Below are positions 30,446-39,020 of a stretch of 50,168 nucleotides of DNA, one piece after another; positions within the stretch are counted from its first letter, which is position 1, and every line of letters begins with the position of its first letter. Origin of the DNA: Ruminococcus sp. UBA4240 (GTDB lineage Bacteria > Bacillota > Clostridia > Oscillospirales > Ruminococcaceae). Under the pieces are notes generated by a model. That model was not told the DNA's origin. It worked only from the letters and a program-made list of their open reading frames with translations, and did not search any database. The position numbers were made by a program, and so were the translations under genes. The stretch is taken from contig DGXE01000032.1 in NCBI GenBank assembly GCA_002395525.1, forward strand, positions 1 through 50,168. The letters run 5' to 3'.

Positions 30446-32173
30446 TTAGCCTCTCTTCTTAGCTACTACAGCTGCTGCAGCAAGAGCTACAGGGATAACT
30501 GCGAGAGCTACAGGAGCGTTGCCGGTCTTAGGAGAAGGAGCAACCTCTACAGGAGCAGCCTCTTCAACTACTTCCTCAACTGCAGGCTCTTCAACCTCTT
30601 CAACAGGCTCTTCAACATCTTCAACTTCCTCGACGTCCTCAACCTCTTCAACAACTTCCTCGTCGTCGAGCTCAAGGCCATCATCCTCGAGGCCCTCAGC
30701 AGCTGCTACATCCTCGGAACCCTCAACAACGGTTACCTGGAGGTTATCCCAGTACCAGTCGGTAGGAGTGTAGAGGAGCATAGAAGTGAGGAACTGCTTA
30801 GCATTTGTGATCTTGCCATCCTCAGTGATGGTATCCCAGTCAAATGTAAGGGTGTTCTCGCCCCACATGAACTTGTCAGTGTCGTTGAGCTGCATGGTGA
30901 GCTCGTTGTTGATAGTAAGACCACCGGTGAGGAGGTTTACTGCCCAAGCAGAGCTGTAAGAACCATAGTAGTCATAGGAACCAGCTGCCTTGTAAGCGCT
31001 GTACTGAACCTCACCAACAGGGCCGTAAGGAGTGGTGTAGGTTACGTTGTCAGTACCATAGAGGTGCTGAGTGTAAGTGCCGTTGTTCCACTCATAACCG
31101 GTAGCGTTGTAGCCGATAGCTGCACCAACTGCATACTTCTTGTCGCCGTCGATGTAGGGCTGACCAGCCTCATGCTTAACGAGGAGAGAGTTGGTAGTTA
31201 CAACATAATCACTGAAAGCAGTGAATGTGAAGGTTACATTCTTGCCGTTAGCGATAGCATCGTTGATAACTGCTACAGGGTTGTTGTATCTGTTGCCCTC
31301 GGACTTTCTGTCAGAGAGAGCGAAGATAACATCGTTGGATCTCAGAGTAGCGCCAGCGCCGGTCTGATAGGAAGAAGGATTGAGCTGAGTTCTGAAAGGA
31401 TAGATAACCTCAGTCTTCTCACCGCCTGCGAAGGAAACATCCTTGGGGTTGATGGAAGCGAATGCCTGAGTGCCATCATCGTTCTGCAGGAAGGAATTTA
31501 CATCCCAGTCACGATAGATTGCTACAGAAGTAGATCTTACAGCGTCGTCCCACTCATATCTCCAGGAAGCGTTGTCAACATCAAGAGTGCTCTTGCCGAT
31601 GAGAGCAGCCGCGAAGGTCTCAGCAGTAGGCTCATGAACGGTGCTTGCAGCCTTGAATACAGCAGTGATGGTGATAGAGTTGAAGGTGTAGTCTGCACCG
31701 CCTCTTGTACCGGTCTCAAGAGTCTGCTTGTTGAAGGGCTCGAGCTGTGCGCCGGTAGTAGGAACAGCGGTAGTGGTGGAGTAAGCCATGTGGAAGCCTG
31801 TCTCAGAGCCGTAGTCAGCAGCTACAGTGATAGGAGTGATAGCCTTAGGGGACTCAGGGGACTGAACGTTCAGAGCGCCGAAAGATACGGTAGCAGAATC
31901 AAAGCCCTGGTTGTAAGCCCACATACCACCGGTCTTGGTGAGCTCGAAGTGAAGGTCGCCCTTTTCATTCATGTTAGTGAATGTGTAAGCATTCTTTGTA
32001 GATACAGGGAGAGTAGCCTTAACGGTTACCTTGCCGGGTACTACAACTTCCTCATAGTACTTGAGGTCATAGGTGAGAGAAATAGTATCCTGATCAGCGG
32101 ATACAACAGCGGCCATTGCAGATACGGCCATAGCGCCAGCGAGAACACCGGCAACAGTCTTCTTCATCTTCAT
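30446..32173 (-). CDS. Large secreted surface protein with acidic stalk and wall-sorting tail
   Basis: 575 residues. Signal peptide (KKTVAGVLAGAMAVSAMAAV, cut near VSA-DQ); a beta-rich ectodomain of about 460 residues rich in Tyr, Asn and Thr; and an acidic Val/Glu stalk (repeated EEVEDVEEVED-type units, about 485-545). The tail has SPKTGN, a hydrophobic segment and AKKRG, matching an LPxTG-like sorting signal with Ser in place of Leu. The ectodomain resembles no family I know. Its start has AAGGAGG, and codon use is more uniform than in neighbours, suggesting high expression. S-layer, adhesin or scaffold roles are all possible. Confidence 0.8.
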   Translation of the reverse strand: MKMKKTVAGVLAGAMAVSAMAAVVSADQDTISLTYDLKYYEEVVVPGKVTVKATLPVSTKNAYTFTNMNEKGDLHFELTKTGGMWAYNQGFDSATVSFGALNVQSPESPKAITPITVAADYGSETGFHMAYSTTTAVPTTGAQLEPFNKQTLETGTRGGADYTFNSITITAVFKAASTVHEPTAETFAAALIGKSTLDVDNASWRYEWDDAVRSTSVAIYRDWDVNSFLQNDDGTQAFASINPKDVSFAGGEKTEVIYPFRTQLNPSSYQTGAGATLRSNDVIFALSDRKSEGNRYNNPVAVINDAIANGKNVTFTFTAFSDYVVTTNSLLVKHEAGQPYIDGDKKYAVGAAIGYNATGYEWNNGTYTQHLYGTDNVTYTTPYGPVGEVQYSAYKAAGSYDYYGSYSSAWAVNLLTGGLTINNELTMQLNDTDKFMWGENTLTFDWDTITEDGKITNAKQFLTSMLLYTPTDWYWDNLQVTVVEGSEDVAAAEGLEDDGLELDDEEVVEEVEDVEEVEDVEEPVEEVEEPAVEEVVEEAAPVEVAPSPKTGNAPVALAVIPVALAAAAVVAKKRG

Positions 32174-32282
32174 GATGAATTCCTCCTTGTTTTGTTTTTC
32201 TTTTTTTATATTTCCAAAAATGGAAATTCACGAATGATCGGTGCACAAAAAGCCCTGCAAGCCCTTTTTACACCATAGTCAC

Positions 32283-32311
32283 ATTTTACCACCGAAATCG
32301 AATGGTGTCAA
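32283..32311 (-). promoter_or_regulatory. Promoter of the surface-protein gene
   Basis: On the minus strand TTGACA, 17 bases, TAAAAT. The roughly 105-base leader contains ATTTCCATTTTTGGAAAT, a small hairpin 30 bases before the ribosome binding site, plus AAAAAGGG...GGCTTTTT, either of which could stabilise the message. Confidence 0.82.
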
Positions 32312-32560
32312 TGCACATATACGACAATTTTCACTCAGGAATTTTATCTTTTATGCACATTTTTATCACATTCTCCGCCGTGAGATGGTGGGTGGTTCCG
32401 TGTGAGTGTCCCTATAATACCACAAAAGAACTCGGCTGTCAAGCCTTTTTTTGCATTGTAACCGAATTGTGACCATATTTACCGCCATTTATGCTATTTT
32501 TACAATCGCAAAGGGCGGTTTTATGCCGTTTTTCACAGGGGCTGTTACCGTTTTGCAATA

Positions 32561-32850
32561 TAGAAGCAAGAAGTTAGAGGCAAGAAGCAAGACAAGCTGA
32601 CGGAAAATTGGGAGCTCGTTCCCCTAAATAGAAGCAAGAAGTTAGAAGCAAGAAGCAAGACAAGCTGACGGAGAAACGGAGCTCTTTCCCTCTGTAAGCC
32701 GCAAAAGCGAAGCTTTTTGCAGGCAAGAGGACAACAAGCCGTAAGCTCCCGCAGCTATTCACTATTAGCTATTAACTAACTGCAAAGGGGGCGAAAGCCC
32801 CCAATTCTCCGTCAGTCTATCTTGCCTCTTGCTTCTTGCCTCTTGCTTCT
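32561..32850. repeat. Heptamer-repeat element with direct and inverted copies
   Basis: Two direct copies (32561-32625 and 32629-32692) share TAGAAGCAAGAAGTTAGA, then GCAAGAAGCAAGACAAGC and TGACGGA. An inverted copy (32808-32850) overlaps the end of the SpoU gene. The 7-base phasing is clear (TAGAAGC, AAGAAGT). Between them are GCAAAAGCGAAGCTTTTTGC (32701-32720), another heptad run (GCTATTC, ACTATTA, 32754-32781) and a GGGGGC-GAAA-GCCCCC hairpin (32787-32802). The rest of the 32312-32560 spacer shows nothing clear. Confidence 0.72.
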
Positions 32851-33647
32851 AACGTGTACACCGCCACTGCGCACGCCGCCGCCACATTAAGGGAGTCCAC
32901 CCCGTGATACATGGGTATCTTTACACGGTGGGTGCAGGCATAGGCAACATCATCCGGGAGACCGTGACCCTCGTTGCCCATTACAAGAGCGATGCGGTCA
33001 TGCTGTTTAGATGCAAAGGCATCAAGGGTGATGCTGTCCGGGGAAAGGGTCATGGCGGCTGTGGCAAAGCCCATTTCATTTATGCGGCGTATCTCATCCG
33101 CAGTGTCACCGCCAAGGATCGCCCAAGGGAGCTGAAACACAGTGCCCATGCTGACACGGACGGTGCGGCGGTTGAGGGGATCGGAGCAGTCGGAGGCAAA
33201 TAGGAGCCCATCTGCCCCAAGTGCGGCGGCAGAGCGGATTATCGCCCCCATGTTGGAGGCATCCCAAATGCCCTGACATATGACTATCAGCTCCCCGGCA
33301 CAAACCTCCTCCAGGGAGAGGGGAGCGGGGCGGCGCATGGCGCACAGCACCCCCCGGGTCACGTTAAAGCCCGCTATCTCCCGCAGTATCTCCTCGGAGG
33401 CGGTGTAGACAGGCACATCCGGACAGGCGGCTATGATGTCCGCCGCCTCGCCCCCGGCGTGGCGCTCCGGCATAAGCATAGAAACAGGAACAAGCCCTTT
33501 TTCAAGGGCTGTTCTTATCACCTTTGCACTTTCCGCAATGAATATCCCCTTCTCGGGCTCAAGGCGGTTCCTGAGCTGCGCCTCCGTCATGGAAACGAAC
33601 AGCTTTACTCTTTCATCCTTGATATCGGTTATCCTTATAACAGACAT
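32817..33647 (-). CDS. SpoU/TrmH-family RNA 2'-O-methyltransferase
   Basis: 276 residues. An N-terminal substrate-binding domain (KGIFIAESAKVIRTALEKG) is followed by the SPOUT knot with motif 1 NMGAIIRSAAALGAD, motif 2 ALVMGNEGHGL and motif 3 IPMYHGVDSLNVAAACAVAV. It methylates the ribose of rRNA or tRNA with SAM; RlmB- and TsnR-like members are closest. The last 11 residues (LEARGKKQEAR) and the stop are encoded by the heptamer repeat, so the native end was probably replaced. Confidence 0.9.
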   Translation of the reverse strand: MSVIRITDIKDERVKLFVSMTEAQLRNRLEPEKGIFIAESAKVIRTALEKGLVPVSMLMPERHAGGEAADIIAACPDVPVYTASEEILREIAGFNVTRGVLCAMRRPAPLSLEEVCAGELIVICQGIWDASNMGAIIRSAAALGADGLLFASDCSDPLNRRTVRVSMGTVFQLPWAILGGDTADEIRRINEMGFATAAMTLSPDSITLDAFASKQHDRIALVMGNEGHGLPDDVAYACTHRVKIPMYHGVDSLNVAAACAVAVYTLEARGKKQEAR

Positions 33648-33654
33648 AGCAATC

Positions 33655-34176
33655 CTATTTCAGAAAATCCCTGTTGTAGTCCACACGGTTGAGCTCCGTG
33701 TTCCCCTTGTGCCGCAGCAGCTCCAGCTTCAGCGCCACAAGGGCAGGGTCAGTGTACAAAGCACGGGCACACTCGTATGAGGTGTATCCCCTGTATATGC
33801 AGTCCTCTATCTCATCATCGGGGATGGTAAGCTCTGCACAGAACAGGTTCGCCTCATACTCAAAGCGGTCGTTGTTGAGCCCCACAAAGTCCATATCGGA
33901 GAAGGTCTGCGCCATTCTCACGCTCTTCCCCTGCATACGGTGATGACCCAGCTCGTGGGCGCACACTATCTTTGCCCCCACGTCGTCAAGCCTTTCGTTT
34001 AGGAATATGAAGGGATTGTTCAGCACATTTGCATACATCCCCTTGATATTCCCAAGCTGCCTGAATTCCAGATCAATGCCCAGAGCCTCCGCAATTATCA
34101 GCGGATCTCTGGTGCCAAAGCGCCTTACCAGCCTGCCCACATCCGTTATTATACTATTATATATGCAATTTTCCAT
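33655..34176 (-). CDS. ImmA/IrrE-type metallopeptidase
   Basis: 173 residues. The zinc motif HELGHH is near residue 92, preceded by PFIFLNERLDDVGAKIVCA and followed by EYEANLFCAELTIPDDEI, the ImmA pattern. Such peptidases cleave a partner XRE repressor. An XRE gene lies 46 bases upstream on the same strand. It ends 7 bases before the SpoU gene. No phage or conjugative genes are nearby. Confidence 0.9.
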   Translation of the reverse strand: MENCIYNSIITDVGRLVRRFGTRDPLIIAEALGIDLEFRQLGNIKGMYANVLNNPFIFLNERLDDVGAKIVCAHELGHHRMQGKSVRMAQTFSDMDFVGLNNDRFEYEANLFCAELTIPDDEIEDCIYRGYTSYECARALYTDPALVALKLELLRHKGNTELNRVDYNRDFLK

Positions 34177-34222
34177 TCCATGTCCTCATAAACCGTCAAA
34201 GCCGTAAGACGCCGTTTGTCAC

Positions 34223-34618
34223 TCAGTGCCTGCGGCCGAACTTCTTGTTGTTTTCCTTAGCTGTCCAGTAGGCATCCTGGAGGGCACGCACAAGGTAATC
34301 CTTGTCATCCTCGGACATCTCGCCCCCTGCAAAGAGAGCCGTCGCCTGGGCAAGTATCTGCTGCGCCTGGGTCATGCCGTTTGCGCCGTACTTCTCCCTT
34401 GCCTCTGTGACGAACTCCTCATCCTCGGTGAGGAAGTAATTCACATCCACATCGAACACATCCGCAAGCTTCTGGTATATTTCACGGTTGCGGGGATAGA
34501 TGTTGTTGTTCTCATAATTGATGATAGTGCGGAAGGTAACGCCTATCTTGCCTGCAAGCTCCGCCTGGGTCAGCTGTGCCTCCTTGCGCTTCTTCTTTAA
34601 CTTTTCACCAAATTTCAT
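34223..34618 (-). CDS. XRE-family repressor (ImmR-like)
   Basis: 131 residues. The helix-turn-helix spans about 1-65 (LTQAELAGKIGVTFRTIINY, LADVFDVDVNYFL). A helical C-terminal region follows (MTQAQQILAQATALFAGGEM, DYLVRALQDAYWTAKENNKK), matching many clostridial XRE proteins paired with ImmA. It probably represses its own promoter and is inactivated by the adjacent peptidase. Confidence 0.88.
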   Translation of the reverse strand: MKFGEKLKKKRKEAQLTQAELAGKIGVTFRTIINYENNNIYPRNREIYQKLADVFDVDVNYFLTEDEEFVTEAREKYGANGMTQAQQILAQATALFAGGEMSEDDKDYLVRALQDAYWTAKENNKKFGRRH

Positions 34619-34650
34619 ATGGGTGCCTCCCTTGGAATTTATTTTACCTC

Positions 34651-34679
34651 ATCATACCATACAAAATTGCAGATGTCAA
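34651..34679 (-). promoter_or_regulatory. Promoter of the XRE/ImmA genes
   Basis: On the minus strand TTGACA, 17 bases, TATGAT, followed by a short leader with AAGGGAGG. Confidence 0.82.
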
Positions 34680-34723
34680 TCTTTTTTTCGCCAAACAAGA
34701 AATGATTTTTCTGCTGAGAAGGA

Positions 34724-34750
34724 AAATGCCGGTCATTGCTGCCGGCATTT
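34724..34750 (-). terminator. Terminator of gltA
   Basis: AAATGCCGG and CCGGCATTT with a 9-base loop, starting 4 bases after the stop; TTCCTTC follows on the minus strand. Confidence 0.75.
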
Positions 34751-34754
34751 CTCA

Positions 34755-36122
34755 TTATCTTTCATTCATCTTCTTATAGGTGTTGTGCCTTGCAACGCTC
34801 TTGTATGCGGGGCGGATTATCTTGCCGGCGTTGGTGAGCTCCTCTATGCGGTGAGCCGACCAGCCCGCTATCCTTGCAATGGCAAACAGGGGTGTATACA
34901 GCTCCGGGGGGAGATCCAGCATACTGTACACAAAGCCGCTGTAGAAGTCCACATTGGCGGAAACGCCCTTGTATATGTGCCTTTCCTTCCCGATGACCTG
35001 GGGTGCTGTCTTCTCCACAAGGTTGTACAGGTGCAGCTCTCTTTCCATTCCCTTTTCATGTGCAAGTCTGTCCACGCAGGAGCGGAGGATGTTGGCTCTC
35101 GGGTCGGATATGGAGTACACCGCATGACCCATGCCGTAGATAAGGCCCGATCTGTCGAATGCCTCCCTGCGCAGGAGCTTCAGCAGATATGAGGCTACCT
35201 CCTCCTCGTCCTCCCAGTCTTTCACATTTTCCTTAATGTCCTCGAACATACCCGATACTTTCACATTTGCGCCGCCGTGCTTGGGACCCTTGAGGGAGCC
35301 CAGCGCCGCCGCAATGGCAGAATAGGTATCCGTGCCGGAGGAGGTGACCACATGGGTGGTGAAGGTGGAGTTGTTGCCGCCGCCGTGCTCCGCATGGAGC
35401 ACCAGACACATATCAAGCACCTTTGCCTCCAGGTCTGTGAATGAGGAATCAGGGCGCAGGATGTGGAGTATGTTCTGTGCGGTGGAGTATTCCGGCAGGG
35501 GCTTGTGGATGATAAGGCTGTCATCATCCTTGAGATAGCGCTTTGCCTGATATCCGTACACAGAGATAAGGGGCATGAGGGCGATAAGCTCCAGTGACTG
35601 CCTTAGCACATTGGGGATGGATGTGTCGTTGGGGTAGTCATCATAGGAGAACAGGGTGAGCACCCCTCGTGAGATGTTGTTCATAACGTCGTTGCTGGGG
35701 GATTTGAGCATGATGTCCCGCACAAAGGCAGTGGGGAGCCTGCGGTAATCCGCAAGCAGAGCGCAGAATTCCTCCAGATCCTTTGATGACGGGAGCCGCC
35801 CGAACAGCAGCAGATACACCGTCTCCTCAAAGCCGAACCTGTCATCATCCTGAAAGCCCTGCACCAGGTCGTTTATGTTGTAGCCCCGGTAGTAGAGCCG
35901 CCCCTCGCAGGGGATCATCTCGTTGTCCTCAACGATGTAGGATATTATCTCGGATATTTCCGTAAGACCCGCAAGAACGCCCTTGCCGTTGATGTCACGC
36001 AGGCCTCTTTTTACCTCGTATTTGCTGTAAAGCTCCGGATCAATGGAGCAGTTCTCCGTACACATTGCAGCAAGCTGCTCGATCCGGGGGGTTACCTGTG
36101 AAAAGCTGTAATGTGATGCCAT
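34755..36122 (-). CDS. gltA: Citrate synthase
   Basis: 455 residues. The conserved active-site stretches are LHAEHGGGNNS, GSLKGPKHGGANVKV and YGMGHAVYSISDPRA. The N-terminal extension ahead of RDINGKGVLAGLTEISEI and the RLYYRGYNINDL motif fit the long clostridial type. It condenses oxaloacetate and acetyl-CoA. With the reductive fumarate branch at the start of the window this suggests a split TCA cycle. The ATG at 36122 follows AGGAGAG. Confidence 0.95.
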   Translation of the reverse strand: MASHYSFSQVTPRIEQLAAMCTENCSIDPELYSKYEVKRGLRDINGKGVLAGLTEISEIISYIVEDNEMIPCEGRLYYRGYNINDLVQGFQDDDRFGFEETVYLLLFGRLPSSKDLEEFCALLADYRRLPTAFVRDIMLKSPSNDVMNNISRGVLTLFSYDDYPNDTSIPNVLRQSLELIALMPLISVYGYQAKRYLKDDDSLIIHKPLPEYSTAQNILHILRPDSSFTDLEAKVLDMCLVLHAEHGGGNNSTFTTHVVTSSGTDTYSAIAAALGSLKGPKHGGANVKVSGMFEDIKENVKDWEDEEEVASYLLKLLRREAFDRSGLIYGMGHAVYSISDPRANILRSCVDRLAHEKGMERELHLYNLVEKTAPQVIGKERHIYKGVSANVDFYSGFVYSMLDLPPELYTPLFAIARIAGWSAHRIEELTNAGKIIRPAYKSVARHNTYKKMNER

Positions 36123-36205
36123 CAATATCTCTCCTTTCTTCTACATCTCATCATCATTCGTTGCGTTTATAACTGATAGTAAAATAATTAACAGATAGTT
36201 TTTTT

Positions 36206-36243
36206 ATTATACCACAAAAATGCACCCATTACAAGGGTGCATT
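36206..36243 (-). promoter_or_regulatory. gltA promoter overlapping a hairpin
   Basis: On the minus strand TTGTAA (36234-36229), 17 bases, TATAAT (36211-36206). The -35 box lies in the loop of AATGCACCC/GGGTGCATT (36219-36243), a hairpin followed by TTTTTGTGG that begins 31 bases past the stop of the DHHW gene upstream on the minus strand. Hairpin and promoter therefore share DNA. Confidence 0.6.
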
Positions 36244-36273
36244 GTAAAATTTCAGATTTTGGACACAAATAGC

Positions 36274-37416
36274 TCACACTATCCTTATGCCGTCCATGAA
36301 TGTGGATACATTGTACAGGAAAAGCACCTGATCGTAGTCGTCCGGGTCGGCATAGTCACGGTAGGGAAGCTGCACATAACGGCTGTCCGCTATGGTTATC
36401 TCGCTGTAATGTGCAGCAAGGAAGGGCACCAGGCAGTGGGCGTAGGAGTCCTTGAATATAAGGAGCTTCCCTCCCTCATTGCCCGTGTGTATGGTGATCT
36501 TGGGCTGATTCGTGCCAAGGAATGTGCTGTACTTGTCCTTGCGGGAGAGGAACTCACGGAAATACAGCCCCTCATGGACTGTGGGCTCTGCGCTCACATC
36601 CCCGTACACATCAAGGGTACACTTTTCCTGCGCCGGGTGCAGGTACAGATCAAGCCTGTCCGCAGGGATGTCCGGATACAGTGTCTTTGAGTAGAAGGTG
36701 CCCCTGAAATCCTCCGGGCTGTGGTCAATGTCAAACCCTGCCGCCGGAAAGGGCTCGTAGCCCAGCCTCCGCCCTGCGGTGGCATAGGCGATATACGCCC
36801 CCTGTGTGGTCCAGTGATGGTCATTGCGATAGTAAATGTACTCATTTGATGCCGCCGACAGGGGGGAGTACACATCTATGGTGCCTATACCCTCGATTCG
36901 GGCGTACACATCGTCTATATACTGCTTCTGATCCGGGTTTGGCGCATCGGAGGGCAGCTCGCCTGAGTATATCTGCGCCTGTGTGGGGACGAGCATGATG
37001 TAGCAGGGGGTGTTTGTCCCTGCCGCAACGGCGTTTATGGCAGCAATGCTCTTTTCCGTCACGCTGTCATCCGGGGGAGCTATCTTTTCAACCAGCCTGT
37101 TTTCAAGGATATACACACCGTTCACATCGCTGTGACCCTGGAGCATATCAAGCCTTGTGCGCATTGCCACAAAGCCGTCGTGGAATATGAAGTGATCAGA
37201 GATGTAGTTCTCCGCATCATCGGTGAAGGCACCGCTGAAATACCTTTTGAAGGTGAGCCTCGGGGGATCCGCAAGGTAGCGGTTCTGATTTTCCGAGAAT
37301 TTCACCTTGGGTGCGGCGGAAGTGGCGATGGTCATGCCGAAGAGCAGCGCAAAAACCGTGACAACGTTCACAAGATCGCACAGCGCCTTTGTCTTTTTCC
37401 CGGATGTCTTTTTCAT
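36274..37416 (-). CDS. DHHW-family secreted partner of the MBOAT acyltransferase
   Basis: 380 residues. One N-terminal membrane anchor (LVNVVTVFALLFGMTIATSA) is followed by an SGNH-like AlgX/DHHW domain. The name-giving motif is YYRNDHHWTTQGAYIAY; FKDSYAHCLVPFLAAHY near the end gives the catalytic Ser region. Such proteins move acyl groups onto an extracellular glycan together with an MBOAT protein, which is encoded 16 bases upstream. The glycan acceptor is unknown. Confidence 0.88.
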   Translation of the reverse strand: MKKTSGKKTKALCDLVNVVTVFALLFGMTIATSAAPKVKFSENQNRYLADPPRLTFKRYFSGAFTDDAENYISDHFIFHDGFVAMRTRLDMLQGHSDVNGVYILENRLVEKIAPPDDSVTEKSIAAINAVAAGTNTPCYIMLVPTQAQIYSGELPSDAPNPDQKQYIDDVYARIEGIGTIDVYSPLSAASNEYIYYRNDHHWTTQGAYIAYATAGRRLGYEPFPAAGFDIDHSPEDFRGTFYSKTLYPDIPADRLDLYLHPAQEKCTLDVYGDVSAEPTVHEGLYFREFLSRKDKYSTFLGTNQPKITIHTGNEGGKLLIFKDSYAHCLVPFLAAHYSEITIADSRYVQLPYRDYADPDDYDQVLFLYNVSTFMDGIRIV

Positions 37417-37432
37417 TATCTTCTTGCCTCTT

Positions 37433-38917
37433 TTAGAACCTGAAATACAGGAAGGGATTGTAGGAGGAGCCTATGATATACGAGGTGCAGAGGATCACCG
37501 CCGCCGCCTCAAGCACGGTAACAGCCGCAGTGCGGGCTATTATCATCCCCTTGGGGGACACTTTGCGGGAGACAAAGCCCCTTACGGATGTGATGAGCCT
37601 TGTGTGAAGAGTGCCGCACAGCAGTATGCATATCAGGAATATAAATGCGGATGTGCGGAGAAGATAGCCCGTATCCTCCGAAATAAGACCGTTTGCCCCG
37701 AACATGGCTCTGAAAAAGCTCCCTGCCGCCCCGAGGCTCTCGGTATCAAAGAGCACCCAGCCCATGACCACCAGCAGGAATGTCACCACACGCCTGACAA
37801 AGGCGGGTATTTTTGGGAGGATGTCCTTGAGGACGTATTTCTCCATGATGAGCAGCACACCGAAGTACAGCCCCCACAGCACAAAGTTCCAGCTTGCACC
37901 GTGCCACAGGCCTGTAAGCCCCCACACCACCAGCAGGTTGAAAATATTGCGCCCTGTGCTGCACCTGTTGCCCCCAAGGGGGATGTACACATAGCTGCGA
38001 AACCACCCGCCCAAAGTCATGTGCCAGCGCCGCCAGAACTGTGTGACGGATGTTGAAACATAGGGGTGATCGAAGTTCTCCGGGAAGGTAAAGCCCAGCA
38101 TCCGCCCCAGACCCACAGCCATGTCCGAATAGCCGGAAAAATCGTAGTATATCTGGAAGGTGAAGGCTAATATCCCCATCCATGCGCTCACGGCTGAAAG
38201 CTCCTCAAAGGGGGTGTCCTTTATCTGCGCCCACACAGTGCCGATACTGTTGGCAAGGAGCACCTTCTTGGCAAGCCCCTTTGCAAAGCGCTCAAAGCCC
38301 TGCGACACCCCAGCCGTGCTGACCGTGCGGTGATCAAGCTCCTTTGCCACGTCCGCATAGCGCACTATGGGTCCTGCCACTATCTGGGGGAACAGGGACA
38401 CGAAGCCCGCAAACTTCACAAAGCTCCTCTGAACCTTGATCTCACGCCTGTAAAGGTCTATTGTGTATGACATGGACTGGAAGGTGAAAAAGGAAATGCC
38501 TATGGGCAGCTCCACCCTGCGCTCGTTAAGGCCGAAGGGGGCAATCCTGTTTATGGCTTTGTTCAGCAGCAGCACGGGATTTGTATAATCTGAGCCGAAA
38601 AGGGCATTTATATTGTCAAAGATGAAGTCGCTGTATTTGAATGCTGCAAGCAGCCCCACGTTCATACACACCGACACCAGCAGGAATACTCGTCTCAGGT
38701 CGTCCCTGTCGTCGTATCTGTCCATAAGGCGGCCGGCGGTATAGTCTATAAGGGTGGATATGAGCATTACCACCACATAAAAGGGCTCCCCCCACGCATA
38801 GAAGAGAAGTCCCGTTACAAGGATCATTACATTTCTCGCTCTGTCGGATGCAAAAAAATACAGCAGCATCACCACAGGCAGAAACAGATACAAAAAGGAT
38901 AACTGTGAAAAAACCAT
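37433..38917 (-). CDS. MBOAT-family O-acyltransferase (AlgI/DltB-like)
   Basis: 494 residues with ten or more hydrophobic segments. MBOAT hallmarks are LPIGISFFTFQSMSYTID, PQIVAGPIVRY, YYDFSGYSDMAVGLG, FWRRWHMTLGGWFRSYVYIP and the catalytic His in GLTGLWHGASWNFVLWG. The ATG at 38917 was chosen by homology; upstream in-frame codons fall in a repeat-like spacer, and AAAGAG is the binding site. It brings an acyl chain across the membrane for wall or exopolysaccharide acylation with the DHHW protein. Confidence 0.92.
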   Translation of the reverse strand: MVFSQLSFLYLFLPVVMLLYFFASDRARNVMILVTGLLFYAWGEPFYVVVMLISTLIDYTAGRLMDRYDDRDDLRRVFLLVSVCMNVGLLAAFKYSDFIFDNINALFGSDYTNPVLLLNKAINRIAPFGLNERRVELPIGISFFTFQSMSYTIDLYRREIKVQRSFVKFAGFVSLFPQIVAGPIVRYADVAKELDHRTVSTAGVSQGFERFAKGLAKKVLLANSIGTVWAQIKDTPFEELSAVSAWMGILAFTFQIYYDFSGYSDMAVGLGRMLGFTFPENFDHPYVSTSVTQFWRRWHMTLGGWFRSYVYIPLGGNRCSTGRNIFNLLVVWGLTGLWHGASWNFVLWGLYFGVLLIMEKYVLKDILPKIPAFVRRVVTFLLVVMGWVLFDTESLGAAGSFFRAMFGANGLISEDTGYLLRTSAFIFLICILLCGTLHTRLITSVRGFVSRKVSPKGMIIARTAAVTVLEAAAVILCTSYIIGSSYNPFLYFRF

Positions 38918-39020
38918 ACTCTTTAGTAATGTAATGCAGAATACAAAAAAGATATGCTTTTTTGTGTTTGGCGGCTGATGTACAGTGTACACTCGCACAA
39001 CGTCCGCCGTTCACCGTGCA

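Noticed and set aside
31064..32278. 404-codon plus-strand frame opposite the surface-protein gene
   Set aside because: Ser/Leu/Val-rich shadow; the minus-strand gene has a promoter, ribosome site, signal peptide and sorting tail.
32561..32850. CRISPR array
   Set aside because: The units are 7-base tandem repeats without unique spacers of constant length, and no cas genes are present.
33655..34618. Prophage or conjugative element
   Set aside because: Apart from the ImmR/ImmA-like pair there is no integrase, replication, transfer or structural gene.
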